DNA of 64,000 nucleotides from Saprospiraceae bacterium (GCA_020629715.1 JAHDCU010000003.1:372879-436878); one strand, 5' to 3'. Shown: positions 45,920-55,946, counted from the first letter of the stretch. The notes: generated by a model from the letters alone, not told the origin. Program-made: numbers and translations.

Positions 45920-46665
45920 TAGGCAGTTAGGACTAAAGCTATTAAATAATCGGCAAGCAAGATGAGAATATCACTAAATACCACAGCACGTGTACTTGCC
46001 GCTCCAAGTTCAATACTTCCACCTTTAACAAAATACCCTTGATATGCAGGCACCGATGTGAGAATAAATGCAAAAACGACAGCTTTGACAAACATCATAA
46101 ATACGTTGTACGGAATAAAGAATGATCTTAATCCAAGTATATATTCTGCTGAAGTAAACAAACCTGTAGGAACACTAGCCAAATATCCTCCCATAATACT
46201 GATCAAAGCAGAGACACATACAAGCATGGGGATAATAAATAATGCCGCCAATACTTTAGGCATCACCAAATATGCCGAGGTATTAACACCCATGATCTCC
46301 ATTGCATCAATATGTTCCTTCTGTCGCATACCTCCGATTTCGGAAGCTATATTGGATCCTACTTTACCAGCTAGCACAAGACAAGTGAACGTTGGTGCTA
46401 ACTCAATAATGGTCATATCTCTTACGATATAGCCGATATAGTATGGCGGTATCAGAGTCCCTTCCATCTGATAGTAAAATTGGATAACAGTTACCGCTCC
46501 TAAGAATACAGAAATCAATGCAATGATAGGAAGCGATCCAATACCAATATCGTAGAGTTGTCTAACAAATTCCTTATAATACATTCGCCAGTTTTCTGGC
46601 TTATTATAAACATTACGTTGCCAGAGTACAAACTTTCCTAAATGTTCTAAATAGCTACTGATCAT
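45919..46665 (-). CDS. mlaE: MlaE-type ABC transporter permease
   Basis: Inner-membrane permease of the Mla lipid transport system. From the ATG at 46665 (MISSYLEHLGKFVLW) it has 248 residues and about five or six membrane segments. Family motifs: TVIQFYYQMEG, ELAPTFTCLVLAGKVGSNIASEIGGMRQKEHIDAMEIMGV (read in two parts, the hallmark of MlaE) and the C-terminal GAASTRAVVFSD. The upstream ATG at 46695 is unlikely because it lies inside a perfect -7 element (46689-46696). Forms a two-gene operon with mlaF. Confidence 0.94.
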   Translation of the reverse strand: MISSYLEHLGKFVLWQRNVYNKPENWRMYYKEFVRQLYDIGIGSLPIIALISVFLGAVTVIQFYYQMEGTLIPPYYIGYIVRDMTIIELAPTFTCLVLAGKVGSNIASEIGGMRQKEHIDAMEIMGVNTSAYLVMPKVLAALFIIPMLVCVSALISIMGGYLASVPTGLFTSAEYILGLRSFFIPYNVFMMFVKAVVFAFILTSVPAYQGYFVKGGSIELGAASTRAVVFSDILILLADYLIALVLTA

Positions 46666-46688
46666 TTTCTGCTTATCCTTACACGAAA

Positions 46689-46696
46689 CAAACATA
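46689..46696 (-). promoter_or_regulatory. -7 promoter element for mlaEF
   Basis: On the minus strand TATGTTTG matches TAnnTTTG perfectly, 24 bp before the ATG at 46665. It decides the mlaE start. Confidence 0.5.
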
Positions 46697-46761
46697 AGAC
46701 ATTCATAGTTAGTTTATCTTAGCCAATAGTCATTAATTCATCAAAACGATAAGTCAAGTAT

Positions 46762-47463
46762 ATGAATGTAGTCATAACAGGTGCTTCTAAAGGAATAGGT
46801 AGAGCAATCTGCCATCTTCTAGCGGGTAAAAATATTAATATCGCATTCTGTGCACGAGGTCAAGAAGGTCTAGATATTTTGCTCAAAGAACTTCAAGACA
46901 TCAATCCTAATGCTCAGTACCATGCCAAATCTGTAGATGTATCAGATAAGCCAAGTCTAGCTGCCTTCGGTGAATTTTGCATTGAAGAATTGGGTAACGT
47001 TGACGTATTGATCAATAATGCCGGAATCTTTACTCCTGGCAATATTACGGAAGAAGATGACGGCGCATTAGAAAACTTAATAGAAACCAATCTATACAGT
47101 GCATACTATCTTACTCGTCAGATTATCCCTAATATGATTGAAAATAATCGTGGACATGTCATCAATATGTGCTCGATAGCAAGTATTACTGCATTACCCA
47201 ATGGTGGATCTTACAGTATATCCAAATATGCGCTGATGGGATTTAGTACCGTATTAAGAGAAGAGCTCAAGGAGAAAAACATTAAAGTGACTTCTATATT
47301 ACCAGGAGCAACTTGGAGTAACTCTTGGCAAGGAGTAGACTTACCAGAATCAAGACTGATGCAAGCCGATGATATTGCAAAAACCGTCTGGAATACGATA
47401 GAATTATCAAAATCAGCAGTGGTAGAAGAAGTGATCATACGACCACAACTAGGAGATTTATAA
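46762..47463 (+). CDS. Short-chain dehydrogenase/reductase
   Basis: A 233-residue classical SDR using NAD(P)H. The cofactor motif TGASKGIG is at 7-14, DVLINNAG follows near 87, catalytic Ser lies in MCSIAS and the Tyr/Lys pair in YSISK. The basic residue after strand two (CARGQEG) suggests NADPH. The substrate is unknown. It starts a tight three-gene plus-strand unit with a nitroreductase (9 bp gap) and an NRDE protein. Confidence 0.94.
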   Translation: MNVVITGASKGIGRAICHLLAGKNINIAFCARGQEGLDILLKELQDINPNAQYHAKSVDVSDKPSLAAFGEFCIEELGNVDVLINNAGIFTPGNITEEDDGALENLIETNLYSAYYLTRQIIPNMIENNRGHVINMCSIASITALPNGGSYSISKYALMGFSTVLREELKEKNIKVTSILPGATWSNSWQGVDLPESRLMQADDIAKTVWNTIELSKSAVVEEVIIRPQLGDL

Positions 47464-47472
47464 CTTCACACT

Positions 47473-48147
47473 GTGAATAGTAAAGATTTTATACCATACA
47501 AGCCTTTTCTACCTCAAGGTTCTACTCATGAAGCTAGCTCCCATTTTCGTAAAGAGATGGATCACAGACGATCGATTCGTTTTTTTTCTGATCGATGGGT
47601 AGACAAAGAAGTTATCGAAAATATAATTATGACCGCCAGCTCTGCTCCATCTGGTGCTCATAAACAACCCTGGACCTTCTGCGCTGTGTCATCATCAAAA
47701 ATTAAGTCTGCAATCCGCAAAGCTGCTGAAGAAGAGGAATATGAAAACTATCATGGTCGCATGAGTGAAGAATGGCTTAAAGATCTAGAAGTATTTGATA
47801 CCAACTGGAAAAAACCATTTCTAGAAATTGCCCCTTGGCTCATCATTGTATTCAAAAAAGCTTATGATATCGAAGATGGCGAGCGCAAGAAAAATTATTA
47901 TGTCAATGAATCGGTAGGTATTGCTTGTGGGTTCTTACTAAGTGCTATTCATAAAGCAGGATTAGTATCACTGACTCATACTCCGAGTCCAATGAATTTT
48001 TTACAAAAGATACTGGATAGACCTGCAAATGAGCGTCCTTACCTACTAGTACCTGTTGGATATCCTACTGATGATGCTGTAGTCCCAGTACTCTCTCGAA
48101 AGTCTGAAAAGGAAGTCATTATTTACTACGAAGACGATGATCAATAG
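47473..48147 (+). CDS. Nitroreductase family protein
   Basis: A 224-residue FMN-dependent oxidoreductase. MDHRRSIRFFSDRWVDKEVIENIIMTASSAPSGAHKQPW (read in parts) is the conserved phosphate- and flavin-binding start (RRSIRFFSDR; SAPSGAHKQPW), and the late HTPSPMNFLQKIL and PVGYPTDD are also typical. Length and motifs resemble the iodotyrosine deiodinase/BluB-like branch. The start is GTG; no ATG is available before the first motif. It is second in the SDR-nitroreductase-NRDE unit. Confidence 0.93.
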   Translation: MNSKDFIPYKPFLPQGSTHEASSHFRKEMDHRRSIRFFSDRWVDKEVIENIIMTASSAPSGAHKQPWTFCAVSSSKIKSAIRKAAEEEEYENYHGRMSEEWLKDLEVFDTNWKKPFLEIAPWLIIVFKKAYDIEDGERKKNYYVNESVGIACGFLLSAIHKAGLVSLTHTPSPMNFLQKILDRPANERPYLLVPVGYPTDDAVVPVLSRKSEKEVIIYYEDDDQ

Positions 48148-48816
48148 ATGTGTTTAGTAAGTTATACGCCATCTGAAGATGGATTTATTCTCGGCAGCAA
48201 TCGCGATGAATCTCCAAAGCGTAGTGCCACCGATATTATCACCGAAGATTTAGGTATCCATGAGGTAACATATCCACTAGATACGCAAGGTGGATCATGG
48301 ATCATGTGGTCAGATCAAAATTGGTTAGTATGCCTTCTCAATGGCGCCTTCACGATCCATGAACGAAAATTACCTTATCGCATTAGTCGAGGTCTTATTC
48401 TAAAAGAGCTATTTACACAAGACCGAGCAAGTGCATTTATGCAAAATATTGATCTTCATGATATAGAGCCCTTTACAACAGTCATTTTTGATTGCCATGA
48501 ATTATATGAGTTTGTTTGGGATGGTGAGATCAAACATATCAAGATATTAGATCAGAAATCTCAACATATCTGGTCATCATGTACTCTTTATACCTCAGAA
48601 AATCAGCAACTGAGAAAAGAAGTGTTTCAAGCTCTGAGTAAGGGTACAAAAGCATCTATCGAGACCATCAAAAATATTCATCTTCAAGGAAAAATTGGGG
48701 ATCCAGAAAATGATTTTTTGATGAATCGTGATCAAAGAGTGATGACCATTAGCAATACGATAATTTCATATACTGGAAAAAGCTTACGGTATAAATTTAC
48801 CAACCTTTTAGCCTGA
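48148..48816 (+). CDS. NRDE family protein (TANGO2-like)
   Basis: A 222-residue protein of the NRDE/TANGO2 family. It begins MCLVSYTPSEDGFILGSNRDE: the near-invariant Cys2 and the SNRDE motif define the family, and GGSWIMWS and CLLNGAF match later blocks. TANGO2 is linked to haem and lipid handling in eukaryotes; the bacterial role is open. The fold resembles N-terminal-nucleophile hydrolases. Its ATG follows the nitroreductase stop with no gap. Confidence 0.92.
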   Translation: MCLVSYTPSEDGFILGSNRDESPKRSATDIITEDLGIHEVTYPLDTQGGSWIMWSDQNWLVCLLNGAFTIHERKLPYRISRGLILKELFTQDRASAFMQNIDLHDIEPFTTVIFDCHELYEFVWDGEIKHIKILDQKSQHIWSSCTLYTSENQQLRKEVFQALSKGTKASIETIKNIHLQGKIGDPENDFLMNRDQRVMTISNTIISYTGKSLRYKFTNLLA

Positions 48817-48817
48817 G

Positions 48818-50479
48818 TTATTCTTTGGATGCTTCTAGGTGTATATCCCAACTATGCTCCATCCATTGGGCACCGTTAGAATAAATAAAGCAAGCATCAC
48901 GTGGCACTTCTTTAAATTTTACCTCGAAATACCAGCCATGCATAGTGACTTTATATTCATCTCTAGAGTAGTCAGACATACCTAGACCTTTTCTCCAAAA
49001 CCAGGTACCAGGATCCGTATTGATCACATTTATTGTCACCGAATCAATTTGATTGACTTCCACCCCATCTTGTGCATCATACATATTGACTTGACCTACC
49101 TCAAAGATTGTTCCCTCAAAAGATTTTTCTTTCAATATATCTAATGACTCCCGCAGCGCAATACTTCTATCTGAGTAATCTCTTAGCATACTCATACCGT
49201 GATAGTTCTCAGGATCACCAAGGATGTATATTTGTTTGCAATTATAGAAATCGAAATCCTCTACAAGTCCCTCCATTACCTTTCCTGCATGATATGCATT
49301 GGTGATCATATATCTGAAAAAATAAGCATGAACGACAAAGATCAAAATCACTATGAAGTATCGAAGCATTGGTTTTAACCTATAAACTATCAACACTAAA
49401 AAAAAGTACAAAAACAAGCTAGCCACATAGCCATAGCGGTCATTTTCATAAGGCATGATCCTAGCGAAGTAAAGATTGGCAACTGGAGCTAGCGCAACAA
49501 AAAATCCAACAAAAGACCACAATATCAAAGCCCAAGCATTGTGCAGCTTCTTGATGAAATACCATAGTATAAATGAACTCGCTATAATTGTTGATACTCC
49601 AATAAGAATTACGCTATGATTTACTTCAAGTAACTCATATACGTCCATTTTTTGTTGAAAAGACCAATAATGAGCGAATCCAACATACTTGGCAATATAC
49701 TTCAGCATATTGCCGCTGATTAACCAAAAATCAAAGTTTAGATGCTTTTCTGCGCCATAGTGACCCACCCAGTCGGTAAACATTAGTTTATTTAAAGTAA
49801 ACCATCCTAACAACATCATAAATGGTAGCCCAACCAATTTGAACCACTCCTTTATAGTAAGATGAAATTCTGGACAAACTCTCAGATAGCAGACCAATAA
49901 TCCAGCGTAAATAATTGGATATATCAATGCAATCTCCAGCGTAAACAAACTACAACATAAACTCAATAAATAGATTAATAGGTGCTTGTTGTTGCGGCTA
50001 TCTATCCACCTAATAAAGCATTGGAGCGAAATCAAAAAAAGAGCTAACACTAACATGTAGTGAAAGCATACTTTCCAAACTAATACCTCTACATGAAAGG
50101 GGCTAATTAAAAAAATAAGCGCGGTAAAAAAAGCAATGCCAAAGGAATGGTCAACTTTAAATAACCGGATAAGAGATTGTATAGCTCTAAAGATCAAAAA
50201 GACATTGACACCATGCATGATCGCGTAAAACACGTACCAAAGGAAGCCAGAATTCCCACTAATCTTAAAGATTGGATAATGAATTAAATGAAAGAACTGA
50301 TGAAGTCCTCGATAATTAAAACAGTGGATAATATCACCGAAATCTCCTTCATTATACCAATAATACCAGCTCAACCAATCTGTGACTAAGCCAGCTCTAT
50401 AGCTAGGATAATACAGTACTATACTAAGTAATATTGAGCTAATAAAAATAAATCTATTATTGATCCATTTTTGTGGCAT
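48818..50479 (-). CDS. Polytopic membrane protein, possibly a GT-C type glycosyltransferase
   Basis: A 553-residue protein with about ten to twelve transmembrane helices over the first 400 residues and a soluble C-terminal domain of about 150 residues. The first outer loop contains SYRAGLVTDWLSWYYWY, where an Asp follows helix one as in GT-C enzymes using lipid-linked sugars. Later loops carry RIMPYENDRYGYVAS, a pattern seen in Bacteroidota O-mannosyltransferase-like proteins. I would not assign a substrate. The start overlaps the end of the M43 protease gene by 23 bp, implying coupled translation. Confidence 0.65.
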   Translation of the reverse strand: MPQKWINNRFIFISSILLSIVLYYPSYRAGLVTDWLSWYYWYNEGDFGDIIHCFNYRGLHQFFHLIHYPIFKISGNSGFLWYVFYAIMHGVNVFLIFRAIQSLIRLFKVDHSFGIAFFTALIFLISPFHVEVLVWKVCFHYMLVLALFLISLQCFIRWIDSRNNKHLLIYLLSLCCSLFTLEIALIYPIIYAGLLVCYLRVCPEFHLTIKEWFKLVGLPFMMLLGWFTLNKLMFTDWVGHYGAEKHLNFDFWLISGNMLKYIAKYVGFAHYWSFQQKMDVYELLEVNHSVILIGVSTIIASSFILWYFIKKLHNAWALILWSFVGFFVALAPVANLYFARIMPYENDRYGYVASLFLYFFLVLIVYRLKPMLRYFIVILIFVVHAYFFRYMITNAYHAGKVMEGLVEDFDFYNCKQIYILGDPENYHGMSMLRDYSDRSIALRESLDILKEKSFEGTIFEVGQVNMYDAQDGVEVNQIDSVTINVINTDPGTWFWRKGLGMSDYSRDEYKVTMHGWYFEVKFKEVPRDACFIYSNGAQWMEHSWDIHLEASKE

Positions 50480-51689
50480 AGGTATCTTCTATTGTTACTT
50501 CACCAATATACTGAACTGTGCCTCCTTCCATTACATGAATACCGTCCCAAAGATCATCACAGGCATTATGAAGTTGAGCTTGATCCAAAACTAATACGCC
50601 TCCTTTATTCACGGTTATACTACTGGACGCCGCCATTGATAAACGACATTGTAGTTTTAAAATTCCACCAGCCTCTACAATAATATCTCTATTTACATCT
50701 CTAGCTCCAGGAACGATCAAGGTTTGTGATATCAATATCGGATCATTAGGCTTATAATTGCACCAATCCGCTACGGTAATCTCTCTTTGAAGTGAACGCA
50801 ATTTTGATATTCGTTGATGTATCCGTCCCAACTGACAGGGAGTAATTGCCATTTGTGAGTTATTGTAATCCATCATGTTATTGGAAATCTCTCCATTGCA
50901 TCGTAGATCATGCTTACTGTAACAGTTTTTATGAGTTGGGGTATCCTCACAGCCATCGTTTTTATACCAAGCATGACTTAAGCCTAATACATGACCTACC
51001 TCATGGTTGAGCAAAGTGCCGTATTGCCATGCTGGCCTCCGGTCAGACCAGATACCTCCAAGCTTGATCGCTTTACCCAAAGCTATACCCGTATCATGTG
51101 CGGAGTAGGTCTTAGAGGCAACCGAGTCAGGGTGCTGAGGTATAATGAAAACATTGCATACACTATCTTGCTGTACCGCATATTTTTTGATCACATCGCG
51201 ATCATAATTATTCTGTCGATTGCCTTTATTGAAAAAGTGGCAATGCTCCTCATCATAATGATGAAATATACCTCGCTTACCTTCTGGAGTAGCCTGTACG
51301 ATATACTTATATCTGGGATTGAGATTGGGCGTATCATTTCCTATGGGGAGATTCATTTTAAAATTTCTACCCAAGCGATTATTCGCATTTTCGACCAAAT
51401 GATAGACAAATTTTCGCGACTCCTCTGGTGTAAGATTCAATTCTCGAGCTTCATTATCCAAAAAATGAAAGTTGAGTCTAATCACTCGCTCATCCATAAA
51501 TGCAATCTGATCATCATAGGGAGCATAACTTAAAGATTCATTACACTCGCTTTGGATTTCTTCATCACCGATCTTAGCTGCATATGTAGTGAGCGACTGA
51601 TCATCTGTAATCATTACTCGAGATGCCTGACGATTACATGATAATAAAAGCATCAAAAAAGCTACCGTAACTAAAACTGTCTTTTTCAT
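50457..51689 (-). CDS. M43 family (pappalysin/cytophagalysin) zinc metalloprotease lipoprotein
   Basis: A 410-residue lipoprotein (lipobox LLSC in MKKTVLVTVAFLMLLLSCN). The metzincin zinc motif HEVGHVLGLSH is complete and is followed by the M43 block GCEDTP...CYSK..NNMMDYNN, with the Met-turn MMDY. These cysteines are typical of the cytophagalysin/ulilysin group. The last 110 residues are strand repeats (DIIVEAGGILKLQC; SITVNKGGVLVLDQAQ; GIHVMEGGTVQYIGE), a small right-handed beta-helix-like tail. It starts 1 bp after the fabG stop, so it is co-transcribed with fabG and the polytopic protein. Confidence 0.88.
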   Translation of the reverse strand: MKKTVLVTVAFLMLLLSCNRQASRVMITDDQSLTTYAAKIGDEEIQSECNESLSYAPYDDQIAFMDERVIRLNFHFLDNEARELNLTPEESRKFVYHLVENANNRLGRNFKMNLPIGNDTPNLNPRYKYIVQATPEGKRGIFHHYDEEHCHFFNKGNRQNNYDRDVIKKYAVQQDSVCNVFIIPQHPDSVASKTYSAHDTGIALGKAIKLGGIWSDRRPAWQYGTLLNHEVGHVLGLSHAWYKNDGCEDTPTHKNCYSKHDLRCNGEISNNMMDYNNSQMAITPCQLGRIHQRISKLRSLQREITVADWCNYKPNDPILISQTLIVPGARDVNRDIIVEAGGILKLQCRLSMAASSSITVNKGGVLVLDQAQLHNACDDLWDGIHVMEGGTVQYIGEVTIEDTYATKMDQ

Positions 51690-51690
51690 A

Positions 51691-52431
51691 CTATGTATTC
51701 ATACCGCCACATACGCTAAGCACCTGACCAGTAACATAAGTGGACATATCAGACGCCAAGTATAGACAAGTATTAGCTACATCTTCACCTTGGCCAAAAC
51801 GCTTCAGAGGGATTTTTGAAGTATAATCTTCTACTACCTTTTCATCTAACTCATCCGTCATTTCTGTGGCAATAAAACCAGGAGCAATCGCATTACATCG
51901 GATATTACGTGATCCTACTTCTTTGGCAATAGATTTAGTAAAGCCTAAAATACCTGCTTTTGATGCTGCATAGTTGGCTTGCCCAGCATTTCCAAAAACA
52001 CCTACGACCGAGCTCATATTGATAATAGACCCTCCCCTATTTTTGAGCATCGGTCTCAGTACATGCTTGGTAAGATTGAACACCGACTTCAAATTGACTT
52101 CAATAACCTGATCCCACTGCTCTTCACCCATACGTAGCATAAGCGTATCCTTTGTTATGCCCGCGTTATTGATCAACACATCTATGGGTCCAAAGTCAGT
52201 GATCACTTGCTTGACAAGTTCCTCTGATTGAGTATAGTCACTTGCATCAGATTGGTATGCTTTTACATCATCACTACCCAACTCATTGATCAATGCTTCA
52301 GCACTTGAAGATGAAGATCTATAGGTAAATGCCACTTTTGCTCCATGCGCAACAAAAGTCTGGACGATACTCGTACCTATTCCTCTTGATCCTCCTGTAA
52401 TGAGGCAAACTTTATTTTCTAGTAGTTTCAT
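51691..52431 (-). CDS. fabG: 3-oxoacyl-ACP reductase
   Basis: An SDR that reduces 3-ketoacyl-ACP with NADPH in fatty acid elongation. Counting from the ATG at 52431 it has 246 residues; the frame extends to a TTG at 52443. Motifs: TGGSRGIGTS, DVLINNAGITKDTLMLRM, NMSSVVGVFGNAGQANYAASKAG (read in parts; Ser/Tyr/Lys intact) and the C-terminal TGQVLSVCGGM, which is the FabG signature ending. Divergent from the acyl-CoA dehydrogenase gene, first in a run with the M43 protease. Confidence 0.93.
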   Translation of the reverse strand: MKLLENKVCLITGGSRGIGTSIVQTFVAHGAKVAFTYRSSSSSAEALINELGSDDVKAYQSDASDYTQSEELVKQVITDFGPIDVLINNAGITKDTLMLRMGEEQWDQVIEVNLKSVFNLTKHVLRPMLKNRGGSIINMSSVVGVFGNAGQANYAASKAGILGFTKSIAKEVGSRNIRCNAIAPGFIATEMTDELDEKVVEDYTSKIPLKRFGQGEDVANTCLYLASDMSTYVTGQVLSVCGGMNT

Positions 52432-52541
52432 GTTAGTCTTCAAATTTTAATCTGATGTAAAGTTAATCAAATCAAAAATGTATCCTTACGCTAATCTTCA
52501 CAGTCTAAAAAACGTTAAATAGTTAATAAAACCTGATTCCT

Positions 52542-54842
52542 ATGCAAGTACAGACAGCACAACCACTTTCCGCGGGTGTAGTAAGTTTACTTCCCATTTT
52601 CTATGTCGGATGGTCTGATAGCGTATTGAGCCCTTCTGAAGTTAATTTCATACGTGGGAAGGTCGAATCAAGTGAATTTTTAACATCAAAAGAAAAAGAA
52701 TACTTACTCAAATACACCGACCCACTGCATCCACCATCTGATGAGATATTTAGAGATTGGATACATGCCATGCAAGATATCTCGAAGCAATTTGATTCTT
52801 CACAAAAAAAATCTTTGAGCCAAATGGGGATCGAAATGGCTAAAATAACAAGTGGATCAGAGAATAAACTTTGGAAAGAACCCGCCGTTTTACAAGCTAT
52901 CGAAGAAATACAAGAAGCTATGGGTCTCAACTCTAATAGTTCGCTTAATCTCCTACTCAAACAAGATATTAGAATCAACAATGATGATCTAACTGCTAAA
53001 AGTAAAGCACTAAATCATTTTTTGGATCAACGTGACTTTGCCACGAAACAGAAGGTAAAATCTGTACTAAAAGATCCAGTATTTGCTAAAAAACATATAG
53101 CAGATAAAGAAGCATATCGACTACAAGTGATGAGCTGGCTGCAGAAGCTTGCTCAACAAGGTTACGGTGGTTATGCTTTTCCAAAAAAATACGGTGGAAG
53201 TGAACGCATGGGAGAGCATATTACCATATTCGAAACACTGGCTTATCACGACCTCAGTTTGCTTATTAAGTTTGGAGTACAATTTGGCTTATTTGGCGGA
53301 GCCTTGTATGGATTGGGGACCGAAAAACACCATAAAAAATATGTAGAGTCTCTCGCCAAAGCAGAGCTATTGGGCAACTTCGCGATGACAGAAACAGGTC
53401 ACGGTAGTAATGTAAGAGGCTTAGAAACAACAGCTACTTATCAGCCCGAGACGGATACCATTATCGTCAATAGTCCAACCAAAAAATCTGGAAAAGAATA
53501 TATCGGAAATGCCCTACATGGGAGTATGTCAGTCGTATTTGCACAACTCATCGTTAATGGAGAAAGTCACGGTGTCCATGGAATACTCGTCCCTACTAAA
53601 GATCAAGACGGTAATCTCATGCCCGGTATAGAAATCGAAGATTGCGGATATAAAATCGGTCTAAATGGAGTTGACAATGGACGGATCTGGTACCATAACA
53701 TCGAAGTACCTCGAGATAATCTGCTCAATAGATACGGTGATATCAATGATCAGGGCGAATATACTAGTCCTATAAAAAACCCGAATAAGCGATTTTTTAC
53801 GATGCTCGGTGCATTAGTCGCAGGTCGAGTTTGTGTAGGAATGGCTGGACTCAATGCAGCAAAATCAGCACTTACCATTGCAGTAAAGCATTCTATAAAA
53901 CGTAGACAATTCAATGGTAAAAATAGTGCCGAAGAAGTGCCTATCATGGACTATCCCACGCATCAGCGAAGGTTGATCCCTCGTCTAGCAAAAGTGTATG
54001 CCTACTATATGTCTATGTGCCGATTAGCAGATGACTATACTGCGGTACAGGATGGTGATATGCGAGAGATAGAAACTCAGGCAGCTGGACTCAAAGCCAT
54101 GGGTACTTGGCTAGCAACTGACACTATACAAGAGTGCAGAGAGGCCTGTGGTGGTAAAGGATATCTTGCCGAAAATCAATTTGCCGTACTGAAGGGAGAT
54201 AGCGATATATTCACCACATTTGAAGGTGACAACACCGTACTCTTACAGCTTGTCGCGAAAGGCTTATTGACTGACTTTAAACAATCATTTCATGATGAAG
54301 GTGCGATGGCAGTCATGAAATTTTTATATAGTAAGCTAAGTCATACACTTACAGAGATAAACCCAATCTATGTAAGAAACACCAATATCGAGCACCTTAG
54401 CGATCCTGACTTTTATGATCATGCATTCCGATATAGACAGGAAAAGCTACTTATTACACTAAGTACTCGTATGCGGGATTATCTGAAAAAACGCATTCAC
54501 CCATTCGATGCATTTTTGAAGTGTCAGAATCATATGATCGCCCTTGCTAAAGCTTATGTAGAGCGGATGGTATTTCTGGATTTCAGAGCTAAAGTAGAAG
54601 CATGTGAAGATCATACTGTAAATCCTGTCTTGGATAGAGTACTACAGGTATATAGTCTATCGACCATAGCTGACGACCGTGGTTGGTTTCTAGAAAATGA
54701 CTATTTCGCAGGGAGTAAGTCTAAGGCCATCCGACGATTATTAGACAAGCGTTGTCAAGAGCTACGACCTGATGTACTGGCCCTTGTGGATGGATTTGGT
54801 ATTCCTGATGAGTTGTTGGCGGCGGATATTGCGGTGGGGTAA
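52542..54842 (+). CDS. Acyl-CoA dehydrogenase/oxidase family protein (long form)
   Basis: A 766-residue flavoenzyme with acyl-CoA oxidase-like architecture. An N-terminal helical extension of about 150 residues precedes the core: MTETGHGSNVRGLETTA (flavin and substrate loop), EDCGYKIGLNGVDNGRIWY, the RRQFNG flavin segment, and ACGGKGYLAENQF..GDSDIFTTFEGDN, where the Glu in TFEGDN is the usual catalytic base in oxidases. A C-terminal helical domain of about 180 residues follows, as in peroxisomal acyl-CoA oxidases. Probably the first step of fatty acid beta-oxidation; whether O2 or ETF accepts electrons is open. It ends 7 bp from the convergent hydrolase gene. Confidence 0.92.
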   Translation: MQVQTAQPLSAGVVSLLPIFYVGWSDSVLSPSEVNFIRGKVESSEFLTSKEKEYLLKYTDPLHPPSDEIFRDWIHAMQDISKQFDSSQKKSLSQMGIEMAKITSGSENKLWKEPAVLQAIEEIQEAMGLNSNSSLNLLLKQDIRINNDDLTAKSKALNHFLDQRDFATKQKVKSVLKDPVFAKKHIADKEAYRLQVMSWLQKLAQQGYGGYAFPKKYGGSERMGEHITIFETLAYHDLSLLIKFGVQFGLFGGALYGLGTEKHHKKYVESLAKAELLGNFAMTETGHGSNVRGLETTATYQPETDTIIVNSPTKKSGKEYIGNALHGSMSVVFAQLIVNGESHGVHGILVPTKDQDGNLMPGIEIEDCGYKIGLNGVDNGRIWYHNIEVPRDNLLNRYGDINDQGEYTSPIKNPNKRFFTMLGALVAGRVCVGMAGLNAAKSALTIAVKHSIKRRQFNGKNSAEEVPIMDYPTHQRRLIPRLAKVYAYYMSMCRLADDYTAVQDGDMREIETQAAGLKAMGTWLATDTIQECREACGGKGYLAENQFAVLKGDSDIFTTFEGDNTVLLQLVAKGLLTDFKQSFHDEGAMAVMKFLYSKLSHTLTEINPIYVRNTNIEHLSDPDFYDHAFRYRQEKLLITLSTRMRDYLKKRIHPFDAFLKCQNHMIALAKAYVERMVFLDFRAKVEACEDHTVNPVLDRVLQVYSLSTIADDRGWFLENDYFAGSKSKAIRRLLDKRCQELRPDVLALVDGFGIPDELLAADIAVG

Positions 54843-54849
54843 GAATATA

Positions 54850-55893
54850 CTAATTATCAAGAAATCTTGAAATTTCTTGATTGTATTGCACTGGTTGCTC
54901 CAAATCAATAAAATGCCCTGCATCAGGAATAACCATCAAGCTCATATTACCAAATAACTCGGTATACTCCTGAGTATAACCCCATTGAATATGGTCGTGT
55001 TGTCCTTTTAAAATTAGAACTGGGATATCAATATCCTTCATCTTAGATCTTGGATCTTCTGCTTGATAAAGGCTTTTCATCGTCTTGAGATGACTGTAAT
55101 ATCCAAGCCCTGCCGTAGATTTCCTCATAAGGGTAGTATCATGAATAGCGACCTTGTTAAGTTCAGTATTCAGATGTGCATAAAAGTGATCCACTTCATG
55201 GTCAGAGGCCCATTTTTTACCGAAGACTTGAGCATACCATCTGATGAAATGATCTCTCAATGTATATACTTTAGCATTAACGGCGCGATTAGAGTTTTGT
55301 GGAATTTTGATCTTTAGGCTATCTGGTGCTTCTACATATGCTAAGTTTCGATCTATTGGAAATACGGGACCCGGGCTCGTCATGATAATCTTTTCCACTC
55401 TTTCTGGATGTTCTACAACAAAGAAAGTTGCTAAAACACTACCCCAAGACTGACCTAAAAGAATTACCTGATCTGAACCGATTCGATCTATGATTTCGCC
55501 TAGATCATTGATATGCCGAGTAAGTGTATATTCTGAAATATCATTTAACCTATCTGAACTGCCACTACCAATTTGATCATAGGCATAGATAGTATAACCT
55601 TTTGCTGCGATGTGTTGTAAAGATGTAATAATGGACTTTGATATATATCCACCAGGCCCACCATGCAAATATATAATTGGGGTTTCATCATTAGTTTTGG
55701 GTTGTCCGACCCTTACATACGCTATTTCTGAACCAGAAGATAGATCCCAATATTGAATATTCTCAAGTTCATCATGTGCAGGCACATCGTATTGCCTAGG
55801 AACAATGAGATACAACCATACACAAATCGTTATAAATAAACACGAGTATATCAATATTCGAATCAGACGAATGATACTTCTAGAATATTTCAT
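54850..55893 (-). CDS. Membrane-anchored alpha/beta hydrolase (S33, proline iminopeptidase-like)
   Basis: A 347-residue hydrolase with one N-terminal transmembrane anchor (ILIYSCLFITICVWLYLIV, about 12-30). The oxyanion segment IYLHGGPGG, the nucleophile elbow LGQSWGS (Ser catalytic), the Asp in VLILKGQHDHI and the His in PDAGHFIDLEQP complete the triad. HGGPGG and GQSWGS are the pattern of proline iminopeptidases and related S33 enzymes; a cap domain lies about 190-270. The anchored form suggests a periplasmic substrate, perhaps peptides. Transcribed alone. Confidence 0.9.
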   Translation of the reverse strand: MKYSRSIIRLIRILIYSCLFITICVWLYLIVPRQYDVPAHDELENIQYWDLSSGSEIAYVRVGQPKTNDETPIIYLHGGPGGYISKSIITSLQHIAAKGYTIYAYDQIGSGSSDRLNDISEYTLTRHINDLGEIIDRIGSDQVILLGQSWGSVLATFFVVEHPERVEKIIMTSPGPVFPIDRNLAYVEAPDSLKIKIPQNSNRAVNAKVYTLRDHFIRWYAQVFGKKWASDHEVDHFYAHLNTELNKVAIHDTTLMRKSTAGLGYYSHLKTMKSLYQAEDPRSKMKDIDIPVLILKGQHDHIQWGYTQEYTELFGNMSLMVIPDAGHFIDLEQPVQYNQEISRFLDN

Positions 55894-55946
55894 TGGAATT
55901 CATAACGAAATATTTCGAATGAAATTGAGACAAATTTAATGTATTA

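Noticed and set aside
46666-46695. Longer MlaE start at 46695
   Set aside because: This ATG lies within a perfect TAnnTTTG promoter element, and relatives begin near the ATG at 46665.
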